Assembly: GCF_000419765.1 (NCBI RefSeq)
Contig: NZ_ATTQ01000023.1
Location: forward strand, 37,753 to 76,944
Source of the DNA: Rhizobium mongolense USDA 1844
GTDB taxonomy: Bacteria; Pseudomonadota; Alphaproteobacteria; Rhizobiales; Rhizobiaceae
Reading direction: 5' to 3'
Length of the DNA stretch: 39,192 bases
In this document: positions 32,094-39,192 of the stretch, piece by piece
Position numbering within the stretch: position 1 is the first letter of the stretch
Layout: the number at the start of each line of letters is the position of its first letter
Translations under genes and position numbers: made by a program
The notes under the pieces: model-generated
Databases searched by the model: none
What the model saw: only the letters and a program-made list of their open reading frames with translations
What the model was told of the DNA's origin: nothing

Positions 32094-32651
32094 TTACTGA
32101 CGGAACGGGAAGTTGAACTCTGTCAGCAGAGCCCGTGCTTCGTCGTCCTTCGTTGCCGTCGTGCAAACGATGATGTCCATGCCCCACATCTGATCAACCT
32201 TGTCGTAGTTGATCTCAGGGAACACAATGTGCTCCTTGATGCCCATGGCGAAGTTGCCACGGCCGTCAAAGCTCTTCGGGTTCAGGCCGCGGAAGTCGCG
32301 AACGCGCGGAAGCGCGATGTTCACGAGACGGTCCAGGAACTCGTACATGCGGGCGCCGCGCAGGGTGACCTTGGCGCCGATCGGCATCTGCTCGCGGACC
32401 TTGAAGCCAGCGATGGAGTTGCGTGCACGGGTGATGACCGGCTTCTGGCCGGCGATCGCTGCCAGGTCGGCTGCGGCAATCGTCGGCTTCTTCGAATCAG
32501 CCGTTGCTTCGCCAACACCCATGTTGATTACGATCTTGTCGAGCCTCGGGATCTGCATCTCGTTGGCATAGGAGAACTTCTCCTGCATCGCCTTGCGGAT
32601 GCGCTCGACATATTCCTTCTTGAGCCGCGGCTCGTACTTTGCCTCAGCCAT
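32094..32651 (-). CDS. rplE: 50S ribosomal protein L5
   Basis: A 185-residue protein with the L5 pattern: NEMQIPRLDKIVINMGVGEA (written with AN before), SIAGFKVREQMPIGAKVTLR, RDFRGLNPKSFDGRGNFAMG and IVFPEINYDKVDQMWGMDII. It binds 5S rRNA with L18 and makes a bridge to S13. The ATG overlaps the end of rplX by eight bases, pointing to coupled translation. Confidence 0.97.
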   Translation of the reverse strand: MAEAKYEPRLKKEYVERIRKAMQEKFSYANEMQIPRLDKIVINMGVGEATADSKKPTIAAADLAAIAGQKPVITRARNSIAGFKVREQMPIGAKVTLRGARMYEFLDRLVNIALPRVRDFRGLNPKSFDGRGNFAMGIKEHIVFPEINYDKVDQMWGMDIIVCTTATKDDEARALLTEFNFPFRQ

Positions 32652-32952
32652 CGATCACATCTCCAGAACGCTTGGCCACACGGACCTTCTTGCCGTCAAC
32701 GACCTTGAAACCGACGCGGGTCGGCTTGCCGTCCTTGTCGACGATTGCAATGTTGGACAGGTGAACCGAGGCTTCCTTGCTGATGATGCCGGCTTCCTGC
32801 GTCTGCGTCTGGCGCTGGTGGCGCTTGACGACGTTGACGCCACGGACGACCGCGCGATCTTCCTTCGGCAGAACCTGGAGGACTTCGCCGGTACGGCCTT
32901 TGTCCTTGCCTGCGAGCATGACGACCTTGTCGCCTTTACGAATCTTCTGCAT
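32644..32952 (-). CDS. rplX: 50S ribosomal protein L24
   Basis: A 102-residue protein with the N-terminal KOW motif (IRKGDKVVMLAGKDKGRTGE, residues 4-23), then VNVVKRHQRQTQTQEAGIIS and TRVGFKVVDGKKVRVAKRSG. L24 is an early assembly initiator of the large subunit. It follows rplN by 12 bases and overlaps rplE. Confidence 0.97.
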   Translation of the reverse strand: MQKIRKGDKVVMLAGKDKGRTGEVLQVLPKEDRAVVRGVNVVKRHQRQTQTQEAGIISKEASVHLSNIAIVDKDGKPTRVGFKVVDGKKVRVAKRSGDVIDG

Positions 32953-32964
32953 CGTTCCCGCTCC

Positions 32965-33333
32965 TTACAGTACTTCGGGAGCCAGCGAGATGATCTTCAT
33001 GTGGTTCTTGGCGCGAAGTTCGCGCGGAACCGGTCCGAAGATACGGGTGCCGATCGGCTCTTTCTTGTTGTCGATGAGGACTGCTGCATTCGTGTCGAAG
33101 CGGATGATGCTGCCATCCACGCGACGGATTTCCTTGGCGGTACGAACGACCACCGCCTTCATCACGTCACCCTTCTTCACGCGGCCGCGCGGGATCGCTT
33201 CTTTGATCGAAACGACGATGACGTCGCCGATCGAGGCATACTTGCGCTTCGAGCCGCCCAGCACCTTGATGCACATGACACGACGTGCGCCGGAATTATC
33301 CGCGACGTCGAGGTTTGTTTGCATCTGAATCAT
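32965..33333 (-). CDS. rplN: 50S ribosomal protein L14
   Basis: A 122-residue protein of standard length: MIQMQTNLDVADNSGARRVM opens it and the L14 signature KRKYASIGDVIVVSIKEAIP follows, with KNHMKIISLAPEVL at the end. The ATG at 33333 replaces a longer frame that runs into the upstream spacer. It is the first gene after a 264-base gap from rpsQ, the longest internal gap of the cluster. Confidence 0.97.
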   Translation of the reverse strand: MIQMQTNLDVADNSGARRVMCIKVLGGSKRKYASIGDVIVVSIKEAIPRGRVKKGDVMKAVVVRTAKEIRRVDGSIIRFDTNAAVLIDNKKEPIGTRIFGPVPRELRAKNHMKIISLAPEVL

Positions 33334-33597
33334 ATCAGGTCGCCTTCTTGTTTTACCGGAATGGTTGGGCTTGCGCCCCCTACCCCGGCTCATGAAAATT
33401 GTCAGCCCGCCGAACCCGCCTCAAGGGCGGGTACAGACACGGCAATAGCTTGAATAGCGCGGGAAAAATCGTGCCAAGGTGGTTTCCCGACGGGACCTTC
33501 CATGCGCTCAAAGCAAAAGAACGCCCGGCATTCGAGCGTTCTGACGCTGCTTCATACAGAAATTTCGGCGAGACGCAAGGCCTCGCGCAAAATTCTG
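33334..33597 (-). promoter_or_regulatory. Long rpsQ-rplN spacer with two hairpins; possible internal promoter
   Basis: rpsQ and rplN, usually nearly touching in the S10/spc junction, are 264 bases apart here. In the direction of transcription the spacer holds a terminator-like hairpin (33518-33542) and then GGCGGG/CCCGCC style pairing at 33415-33431 (6-bp stem, 5-nt loop). A 33-codon open frame (33402-33503) lacks a ribosome-binding site. The position is the classical boundary between S10 and spc operons, so a separate promoter for rplN onward is likely, though I could not identify its elements. Confidence 0.5.
33509..33542 (-). terminator. Terminator-like hairpin after rpsQ, end of the S10 segment
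   Basis: On the minus strand AGAACGC pairs with GCGTTCT, with CG/CG pairing further inside, followed by TTTGCTTTG. It lies about 55 bases after the rpsQ stop, at the natural S10/spc boundary. Confidence 0.6.
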
Positions 33598-33837
33598 TTA
33601 CTTGCCCTGGGCGGAAATGACCGTCCAGCGCTTGTCCTTGGAGATCGGTGCGCATTCCTCGATGGATACGGTATCGCCGATCTTGTACTGGTTGTTTTCG
33701 TCGTGGGCCTTGTACTTCTTGGAACGACGAACGGTCTTCTGAAGCAGCGGGTGAGCAAAACGGCGCTCAACGCGAACTACGACAGTCTTCTCGTTCTTGT
33801 CGCCAACGACAACGCCCTGCAGAATGCGCTTCGGCAT
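33598..33837 (-). CDS. rpsQ: 30S ribosomal protein S17
   Basis: A 79-residue OB-fold protein: MPKRILQGVVVGDKNEKTVV, RVERRFAHPLLQKTVRRSKK and GDTVSIEECAPISKDKRWTV are S17 motifs. Last gene of the S10 segment; spacing to rpmC is 12 bases. Confidence 0.97.
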   Translation of the reverse strand: MPKRILQGVVVGDKNEKTVVVRVERRFAHPLLQKTVRRSKKYKAHDENNQYKIGDTVSIEECAPISKDKRWTVISAQGK

Positions 33838-33849
33838 GTTATTCTTCCT

Positions 33850-34050
33850 TTACGCCTTTGCTTCTGCCGCCTTCTGGCGGGCAATGGTTTTCACGCGGGC
33901 GATGTCCTTGCGGACTTCGTTGATGCGCGAGGACTTTTCGAGCTGGCCGGTTGCCTTCTGGAAGCGCAGGTTGAACTGCTCCTTCTTGAGGTTGGCGAGC
34001 TTGTCCTTGAGCTGATCGGCCGTGAGGCCGCGGACTTCTTCGGCTTTCAT
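33850..34050 (-). CDS. rpmC: 50S ribosomal protein L29
   Basis: A 66-residue helical protein: MKAEEVRGLTADQLKDKLAN and LKKEQFNLRFQKATGQLEKS then RINEVRKDIARVKTIARQK. The ATG at 34050 with GGAGAGGCAG upstream is preferred over one seven codons earlier. L29 sits at the tunnel exit. Confidence 0.96.
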   Translation of the reverse strand: MKAEEVRGLTADQLKDKLANLKKEQFNLRFQKATGQLEKSSRINEVRKDIARVKTIARQKAAEAKA

Positions 34051-34060
34051 CTGCCTCTCC

Positions 34061-34474
34061 TTACTCTGCAATGCGCTGAACGAAGCGCGTCTTGACCGAG
34101 AGCTTGGCCGAGCCGAGACGAAGCGCCTCGCGGGCGATCTCTTCGGTAACGCCGTCGATCTCGAACATCATGCGGCCAGGCTTGACCTTGCATGCCCAAT
34201 ATTCGACGGAGCCCTTACCCTTACCCATGCGGACTTCGGTCGGCTTTGCGGTTACCGGAACGTCCGGGAACACGCGGATCCATACACGGCCGGCGCGCTT
34301 CATGTAGCGCGTGATCGCGCGGCGGGCCGCTTCGATTTCACGTGCGTTGACGCGGTTGGGCTCCTGAGCCTTCAGGCCGAATTCACCGAAGGCGAGGTCG
34401 GAACCACCCTTGGCGACGCCCTTGATGCGGCCCTTGAATTGCTTGCGGTACTTGGTACGCTTTGGCTGCAACAT
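34061..34474 (-). CDS. rplP: 50S ribosomal protein L16
   Basis: A 137-residue protein: MLQPKRTKYRKQFKGRIKGV, then ARRAITRYMKRAGRVWIRVF, PVTAKPTEVRMGKGKGSVEY and the C-terminal FEIDGVTEEIAREALRLGSA. It organises the A-site region of 23S rRNA. It follows rpsC by 36 bases. Confidence 0.97.
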   Translation of the reverse strand: MLQPKRTKYRKQFKGRIKGVAKGGSDLAFGEFGLKAQEPNRVNAREIEAARRAITRYMKRAGRVWIRVFPDVPVTAKPTEVRMGKGKGSVEYWACKVKPGRMMFEIDGVTEEIAREALRLGSAKLSVKTRFVQRIAE

Positions 34475-34510
34475 TTTCTTATTCTCCGAACTTATCTGCC
34501 ACCAACGCTA

Positions 34511-35230
34511 TCAAGCGTTGTCGCGGCGACGATCGCGATCACGGCTTGCCGGACCCTGAGCGTCACCCTCGAGTGCGCGGCGCTCGGAGGCCAGCGGATC
34601 GTGCTCAAGGATTTCGCCCTTGAAGATCCAGACCTTGATGCCGCAGATGCCGAATGCGGTTTCGGCTTCAGCCGTACCGTAGTCGATGTCCGCACGCAGG
34701 GTGTGCAGCGGAACGCGGCCCTCGCGATACCATTCGGTACGAGCGATTTCCGCACCGCCGAGACGGCCTGCGCAGGTGATCCTGATGCCTTCGGCGCCAA
34801 GACGCATTGCAGACTGAACAGCGCGCTTCATGGCGCGGCGGAAAGCCACGCGGCGTTCCAGCTGCTGGGCAATCGACTGTGCGACGAGCGTCGCGTCGAC
34901 TTCCGGCTTGCGCACTTCGACGATGTTGAGGTGCGTTTCGGAGTTCGTCATGTCCGACAGCTTCTTGCGGAGCTTGTCGATGTCTGCACCCTTCTTGCCG
35001 ATGATCAGACCCGGGCGAGCCGAGTGGATCGTGACGCGGCACTTCTTGTGCGGACGCTCGATGACGACCTTTGCAATGCCAGCCTGCTTCAGTTCGCTCA
35101 TGACGAACTTGCGCATCTTCAGGTCTTCGTGCAGGAGCTGACCGTACTCGGCATTGTCCGCGAACCAGCGGCTATCCCAGGTGCGGTTGATGCCAAGACG
35201 GAAACCGATTGGATTGATTTTTTGACCCAT
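34511..35230 (-). CDS. rpsC: 30S ribosomal protein S3
   Basis: A 239-residue protein with MGQKINPIGFRLGINRTWDS, a type-II KH domain (SARPGLIIGKKGADIDKLRK) and the C-terminal GRLGGAEIARTEWYREGRVP and LHTLRADIDYGTAEA segments. It lines the mRNA entry tunnel. A Arg/Asp-rich tail ends the protein. Start and rplV stop share one base. Confidence 0.98.
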   Translation of the reverse strand: MGQKINPIGFRLGINRTWDSRWFADNAEYGQLLHEDLKMRKFVMSELKQAGIAKVVIERPHKKCRVTIHSARPGLIIGKKGADIDKLRKKLSDMTNSETHLNIVEVRKPEVDATLVAQSIAQQLERRVAFRRAMKRAVQSAMRLGAEGIRITCAGRLGGAEIARTEWYREGRVPLHTLRADIDYGTAEAETAFGICGIKVWIFKGEILEHDPLASERRALEGDAQGPASRDRDRRRDNA

Positions 35231-35619
35231 TATGCGGCCTCCTCTTGTGCCTGCACTTCGCGGACGACGATCGTCAGGTGGGCGAACGGCTTCTCGATGC
35301 GAGATGCACGGCCGCGGCCACGAGCGTGGAAGCGCTTCATGACGATCGACTTGCCGACATAGGCTTCTGCTACGACCAGCGAGTCGACGTCGAGATCGTG
35401 GTTGTTCTCGGCGTTGGCGATCGCAGATTCGAGCGTCTTCTTGACGGCGCCTGCGATGCGCTTGCGGGAGAACTCCAGCTCAGCGAGTGCGCGGTCAACC
35501 TTCTTGCCGCGGATGGCCGCAGCAACCAGGTTGAGCTTCTGTGGGCTGACGCGGAGCGTGCGGGCGACTGCTTGCGCCTCGTTGTCCTTCAGCCGGCGTT
35601 CGGCTTTTGCCTTGCCCAT
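35230..35619 (-). CDS. rplV: 50S ribosomal protein L22
   Basis: A 129-residue protein: RVSPQKLNLVAAAIRGKKVD, LEFSRKRIAGAVKKTLESAI, then RFHARGRGRASRIEKPFAHL and TIVVRE. Its loop reaches the peptide exit tunnel. One-base overlap with rpsC and two bases from rpsS. Confidence 0.97.
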   Translation of the reverse strand: MGKAKAERRLKDNEAQAVARTLRVSPQKLNLVAAAIRGKKVDRALAELEFSRKRIAGAVKKTLESAIANAENNHDLDVDSLVVAEAYVGKSIVMKRFHARGRGRASRIEKPFAHLTIVVREVQAQEEAA

Positions 35620-35621
35620 TG

Positions 35622-35900
35622 TTACTTCCTCTTTGCCTTCTTGTCCGCACCGTGACCGTAATAGGTCCGGGTCGGAGAGAATTCACCGAATTTGTGACCG
35701 ACCATGTCTTCATTGACGCTGACCGGAACATGCTTGCTGCCGTTGTAGACGCCGAAGGTGAGACCGACGAACTGCGGCAGGATCGTGGAGCGACGGCTCC
35801 AGATCTTGATTACTTCTGCACGTCCGCCTTCACGAACCTTCTCAGCCTTCTTGAGAAGATAGCCGTCAACGAACGGACCTTTCCATACTGAACGAGCCAT
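35622..35900 (-). CDS. rpsS: 30S ribosomal protein S19
   Basis: A 92-residue protein beginning MARSVWKGPFVDGYLLKKAE, with IKIWSRRSTILPQFVGLTFG and the signature VGHKFGEFSPTRTYYGHGAD. S19 pairs with S13 in the small-subunit head. Length as in E. coli. Confidence 0.98.
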   Translation of the reverse strand: MARSVWKGPFVDGYLLKKAEKVREGGRAEVIKIWSRRSTILPQFVGLTFGVYNGSKHVPVSVNEDMVGHKFGEFSPTRTYYGHGADKKAKRK

Positions 35901-35915
35901 TGGAGACTTCCTCTC

Positions 35916-36752
35916 TTACTTCTTACGCTGATGACGCGAGCGCATGATCATCTTGTCGGTCGACTTGTTCGACCGGGTACGCTTGCCCTTGGTCGGCTTG
36001 CCCCACGGGGTAACCGGATGACGGCCACCCGAGGTGCGGCCTTCACCACCGCCGTGCGGATGGTCGACAGGGTTCATGACGACGCCGCGGTTGTGCGGCT
36101 TCTTGCCACGCCAGCGCGAACGGCCGGCCTTGCCATCATTGATGTTGCCGTGGTCCGGGTTGGAAACGGCACCGATCGTCGCCAGGCAAGTGCCGTGGAC
36201 GAGGCGCTGTTCGCCCGAGTTCAGGCGAAGGATCGCCATGCCCTGGTCGCGGCCGACGAGCTGAGCGTAACCGCCAGCCGAACGTGCGATCTGACCGCCC
36301 TTGCCTGGCTTCATTTCCACGTTGTGGATGATGGAGCCGACCGGAATGAACTGAAGCGGCATGGTGTTGCCCGGCTTCACGTCGACGGCCTTGTCGGAAG
36401 CGATGACCTTGTCGCCGGCAGCGAGGCGCTGCGGAGCGAGGATGTAGGCCTGTTCGCCATCCGCGTAGGTTACGAGCGCGATGTATGCCGTGCGGTTCGG
36501 GTCATATTCGATACGCTGGACCGTGCCCTCGACGTCAAACTTGCGGCGCTTGAAGTCGACGAGACGATAGGTGCGCTTATGACCGCCGCCCTGGAAACGG
36601 ACCGTGATGCGGCCGGCGTTGTTGCGGCCACCCTTGGAGGTCAGGCCTTCCGTCAGCACCTTGACCGGCTTGCCCTTCCACAGGCCAGAACGGTCAACGA
36701 TGACGAGCTGGCGCTGGCTCGGGGTCGTAGGATTGAATGTTTTCAATGCCAT
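35916..36752 (-). CDS. rplB: 50S ribosomal protein L2
   Basis: A 278-residue protein close to the peptidyl-transferase centre. It has TPSQRQLVIVDRSGLWKGKP, SKGGRNNAGRITVRFQGGGH, and the C-terminal VMNPVDHPHGGGEGRTSGGR (with the conserved His region) and THIS-class PVTPWGKPTKGKRTRSNKST. The length is standard. Spacing is 11 bases to rplW and 15 to rpsS. Confidence 0.98.
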   Translation of the reverse strand: MALKTFNPTTPSQRQLVIVDRSGLWKGKPVKVLTEGLTSKGGRNNAGRITVRFQGGGHKRTYRLVDFKRRKFDVEGTVQRIEYDPNRTAYIALVTYADGEQAYILAPQRLAAGDKVIASDKAVDVKPGNTMPLQFIPVGSIIHNVEMKPGKGGQIARSAGGYAQLVGRDQGMAILRLNSGEQRLVHGTCLATIGAVSNPDHGNINDGKAGRSRWRGKKPHNRGVVMNPVDHPHGGGEGRTSGGRHPVTPWGKPTKGKRTRSNKSTDKMIMRSRHQRKK

Positions 36753-36763
36753 TTTCTTATTCC

Positions 36764-37057
36764 TCAGAGACCGGTGGAGACGTCGATCGTCTGGCCTTCA
36801 GCCAGCGTCACGACAGCCTTCTTCACGTCCTTCTGCTTGCCGACAAAACCGCGAAAACGCTTGGTCTTGCCCTTGCGGAGCAGAGTGTTGACGGCCGTGA
36901 CCTTGACGCCGAAGAGCGCCTCGACTGCAGCCTTGATTTCCGGCTTCGTGGCCGCCTTGGCGACGTTGAAAACAACCTGGTTGTTTTCCGATACCAGCGT
37001 GGACTTTTCGGTGATCGCCGGCGAGACGATCACATCGTAGTGGCGAAGATCGGTCAC
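36764..37057 (-). CDS. rplW: 50S ribosomal protein L23
   Basis: A 97-residue protein: YDVIVSPAITEKSTLVSENN, NVAKAATKPEIKAAVEALFG and VKVTAVNTLLRKGKTKRFRG. L23 is the docking site at the tunnel exit for trigger factor and SRP. The ATG overlaps the rplD stop by four bases. Confidence 0.97.
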   Translation of the reverse strand: MTDLRHYDVIVSPAITEKSTLVSENNQVVFNVAKAATKPEIKAAVEALFGVKVTAVNTLLRKGKTKRFRGFVGKQKDVKKAVVTLAEGQTIDVSTGL

Positions 37058-37674
37058 TTGAAACGCTCCTCTAGAGCTTCAACGGCAGCCTTGGAAAGCA
37101 CGAGCTTGCCGCGGCGCACGATGTCGTAAACGTTGATGCCCTGGATCGGCAGAACATCGATGTTCGGGATGTTCTTTGCTGCAAGCTTGAAGTTGCCGTC
37201 AAGCTCAGCACCGCCGATGAAGAGCGCATTGGTCAGGCCCAGCGTCTCAAAAACGGATGCGAGAGCCTTGGTCTTTGCTTCAGCAGCGACCAGATTATCG
37301 ATGACGATGACGTCCTCGGACTTGAACTTGGCCGACAAAGCGTGGCGCAGGCCGAGAGCGCGAACCTTCTTCGGAAGGTCGTGCTCGTGGCTGCGAGCGA
37401 CCGGCCCGTGAGCCTTACCACCGCCGCGGAACTGCGGAGCGCGAGCCGAATGGTGACGAGCGCGGCCCGTACCCTTCTGCTTGTACATCTTGGCGCCGGT
37501 GCGCGAAACGTCCGCGCGGCCCTTTGCCTGGTGCGTGCCCTGCTGCTTCTTGGCAAGCTGCCAGCGGATGACGCGGGCAAGAATGTCTTCGCGGGGCTCG
37601 AGGCCGAAAATCGCGTCAGAGAGAGAAACCTTCCCTGCGTCTTTTCCCTCGAGGGTCTTGACGTTGAATTCCAT
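37054..37674 (-). CDS. rplD: 50S ribosomal protein L4
   Basis: A 206-residue protein: the exit-tunnel loop carries KMYKQKGTGRARHHSARAPQ and FRGGGKAHGP, followed by LPKKVRALGLRHALSAKFKS and a C-terminal domain ending LSKAAVEALEERFK. In E. coli L4 represses its own operon through the S10 leader; the leader here has hairpins but equivalence is untested. Confidence 0.97.
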   Translation of the reverse strand: MEFNVKTLEGKDAGKVSLSDAIFGLEPREDILARVIRWQLAKKQQGTHQAKGRADVSRTGAKMYKQKGTGRARHHSARAPQFRGGGKAHGPVARSHEHDLPKKVRALGLRHALSAKFKSEDVIVIDNLVAAEAKTKALASVFETLGLTNALFIGGAELDGNFKLAAKNIPNIDVLPIQGINVYDIVRRGKLVLSKAAVEALEERFK

Positions 37675-37686
37675 TGGTCCGGCTCC

Positions 37687-38328
37687 TTACTTCGCTGCCG
37701 ACTTGACGGCATCGCGCACGATGATCCAGGCACCCTTGGAACCGGGTACTGCACCCTTGATCAGGATCAGACCGCGATCTTCATCGGTCGAAACCACTTC
37801 CAGGTTCTGAGTCGTTACGCGCGTCTGGCCCATGTGACCAGCCATCTTCTTGTTCTTGAAAACCTTGCCTGGATCCTGGCGCGAGCCCGTCGAACCATGC
37901 GAACGGTGCGAAACGGACACACCGTGCGTGGCGCGCAGACCGCCGAAGCCGTGGCGCTTCATGGCGCCGGCAAAACCCTTACCGATGGTCGTACCCGTCA
38001 CGTCGACGAGCTGACCTGCAGCGAAGTGACCAGCCTTGAGCTCGGTGCCGACCTCGAGCAGATTGTCTTCCGAAACGCGGAATTCTGCGAGCTTGGCCTT
38101 CGGCTCGACGTTGGCGACAGCAAAGTTGCCGCGCATCGCCTTAGACGTGTTCTTAACCTTCGCCTGGCCAGCACCGAGCTGAACTGCGGTATAGCCGTTC
38201 TTTTCTACAGTGCGCGTAGAAACGACCTGGCAGCCTTCCATACGCAATACCGTTACCGGGACATGCTCGCCGGCGTCGTTGTAGACGCGGGTCATTCCCA
38301 CCTTCTGTGCAATCACACCTGAACGCAT
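37687..38328 (-). CDS. rplC: 50S ribosomal protein L3
   Basis: A 213-residue protein. The ATG at 38328 (MRSGVIAQKVGMTRVYNDAG) is chosen over a longer frame that overlaps the rpsJ gene. The central loop near the peptidyl-transferase centre reads GAMKRHGFGGLRATHGVSVS and HRSHGSTGSRQDPGKVFKNK, including the Gln that PrmB methylates in other bacteria. C-terminus GAVPGSKGAWIIVRDAVK. Confidence 0.97.
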   Translation of the reverse strand: MRSGVIAQKVGMTRVYNDAGEHVPVTVLRMEGCQVVSTRTVEKNGYTAVQLGAGQAKVKNTSKAMRGNFAVANVEPKAKLAEFRVSEDNLLEVGTELKAGHFAAGQLVDVTGTTIGKGFAGAMKRHGFGGLRATHGVSVSHRSHGSTGSRQDPGKVFKNKKMAGHMGQTRVTTQNLEVVSTDEDRGLILIKGAVPGSKGAWIIVRDAVKSAAK

Positions 38329-38362
38329 CGGTTCAATCCTTCCAAATCCGCTCGAGCCAGGC

Positions 38363-38671
38363 TCAGAGCTTGATCTCAACATCGACACCGGCGGCCAGAT
38401 CGAGCTTCATCAGCGCGTCCACCGTCTGCGGGGTCGGGTCTACGATGTCGAGGAGGCGCTTATGCGTGCGCATCTCGAACTGCTCGCGGCTCTTCTTGTC
38501 GATGTGCGGGGACCGGTTGACCGTAAACTTCTCGATGCGGGTCGGAAGCGGAACGGGGCCCCGGACACTAGCTCCGGTGCGCTTCGCCGTCGACACAATC
38601 TCGCGCGTGGAAGCATCGAGAATTCGGTGATCGAACGCCTTCAGGCGAATGCGGATATTTTGGCCGTTCAT
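38363..38671 (-). CDS. rpsJ: 30S ribosomal protein S10
   Basis: A 102-residue protein: NIRIRLKAFDHRILDASTRE, RGPVPLPTRIEKFTVNRSPH and IDKKSREQFEMRTHKRLLDI are S10. Besides the ribosome, S10 (NusE) takes part in transcription antitermination. First gene of the S10 segment, with about 260 bases between its start and the tuf stop. Confidence 0.98.
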   Translation of the reverse strand: MNGQNIRIRLKAFDHRILDASTREIVSTAKRTGASVRGPVPLPTRIEKFTVNRSPHIDKKSREQFEMRTHKRLLDIVDPTPQTVDALMKLDLAAGVDVEIKL

Positions 38672-38896
38672 TCGACGTTATCCTTGTGTTTGTTCTTCGC
38701 GTGCCAACAAAACGGCACGGGCTGTTCTTCTTTTCCTAAGGCGGACCACCGGTTTCAAAGATCGAAGAGGACATCGAAAACGATGTCCCTTTCCAGTCTC
38801 CAGGCCTTAAGGCCCACCTTATCTGTTCATTGCCTGCCTCGAAGCCGAAGCAGAAGCAAATCGCGCTCGCGCGCCATTTGCTACATTTTTATGTCA
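38672..38896 (-). promoter_or_regulatory. rpsJ leader region
   Basis: The stretch between the tuf terminator and rpsJ should carry the S10 promoter and a long untranslated leader. In it GGACATCG-TTTT-CGATGTCC (38788-38769) forms a perfect 8-bp hairpin, GGCCTTAAGGCC is a palindrome near 38812, and GTGCC/GGCAC pair around 38718-38701. The arrangement recalls the structured S10 leaders through which L4 acts, but L4-binding features cannot be shown by eye. No clear -35/-10 pair was identified. Confidence 0.5.
38769..38788 (-). promoter_or_regulatory. Perfect hairpin in the rpsJ leader
   Basis: GGACATCG and CGATGTCC form an 8-bp stem closed by a TTTT loop on the transcribed strand, about 100 bases before the rpsJ start, followed by TCTTCG. 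A candidate attenuator or protein-binding element for S10 operon control. Confidence 0.5.
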
Positions 38897-38926
38897 TAAG
38901 CAAGCGGCCCTGGGGCCGCTTGCTTA
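38897..38926 (-). terminator. Terminator of tuf
   Basis: TAAGCAAGCGGCC pairs perfectly with GGCCGCTTGCTTA (13 bp) around a 4-nt loop, starting 5 bases past the tuf stop codon. The stem is very stable, but the 3' side is TTGCTTATGAC rather than a pure T run, so some read-through into rpsJ may occur. Confidence 0.75.
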
Positions 38927-38931
38927 AAAGA

Positions 38932-39192
<261 letters not shown>

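Noticed and set aside
33402..33503. A 33-codon frame in the rpsQ-rplN spacer as a small gene
   Set aside because: No Shine-Dalgarno sequence precedes its ATG, and it overlaps the hairpin region. It is kept only as part of the spacer observation.
24027..38671. Missing rpsD, rpmJ and infA as evidence of gene loss
   Set aside because: Their absence from this cluster is, to my knowledge, usual in alphaproteobacteria, where they lie elsewhere; it is not a deletion in this strain.

Overview
The window looks like chromosome of a Rhizobiaceae member (Sinorhizobium/Ensifer-Rhizobium type). Reasons: GC-rich coding sequence throughout; a second, C-terminally shortened FtsZ (FtsZ2); the ribosomal cluster layout with adk between secY and rpsM and without rpsD or rpmJ; a GTG-started rpsM; and small protein families common in rhizobia (DUF1883, DUF1232, DUF1311). 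The genus is inferred, not proven.

Left part, about 1-6200, is accessory DNA. It holds the start of a flavoprotein monooxygenase running off the left edge, a broken membrane-protein tail (probably ChrA-like) followed by an intact MFS transporter, a small secreted Cys-containing protein, and a cluster of gene remains: an IS3-family transposase relic, a frameshifted LysR C-terminus and an unidentified 48-residue fragment. After these come an intact Tat-exported metallophosphoesterase, a small orphan gene and a membrane-anchored bacterial phytochelatin-synthase-like protease with a complete Cys-His-Asp triad.

Middle part, about 6200-24000, is mostly single genes and short operons. ackA-xfp (acetate kinase with phosphoketolase) are followed by an AhpD-like protein. 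A LysR regulator is divergent from a short-chain dehydrogenase. ftsZ2 is divergent from a 72-residue orphan with a perfect 14-bp palindrome in the shared upstream region. Then come a PanE-type ketopantoate reductase, a 54-residue membrane protein, a DUF1883 protein, the overlapping pair degP-like/rarA, DUF1232 and LprI-like small proteins, ilvD, the methionine sulfoxide reductase pair msrP-msrQ, and an NTF2-like protein.

Right part, 24000-39192, all on the minus strand, is the joined S10-spc-alpha ribosomal cluster. The order of transcription is tuf (end only), rpsJ, rplC, rplD, rplW, rplB, rpsS, rplV, rpsC, rplP, rpmC, rpsQ, rplN, rplX, rplE, rpsN, rpsH, rplF, rplR, rpsE, rpmD, rplO, secY, adk, rpsM, rpsK, rpoA, rplQ. 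Most junctions are 0-20 nt or overlapping, but six are 100-264 nt long, and five of those carry clear inverted repeats, several followed by T-rich stretches on the transcribed strand. A strong terminator follows rplQ. The hairpin-bearing junctions suggest the cluster is punctuated into sub-blocks; this is the least ordinary signal I found in the core region.

I see no CRISPR array, tRNA, rRNA, prophage, toxin-antitoxin pair or intact insertion sequence. I did not find a convincing new multi-gene system; the better leads are the junction hairpins, the bacterial phytochelatin synthase, and several small orphan genes.
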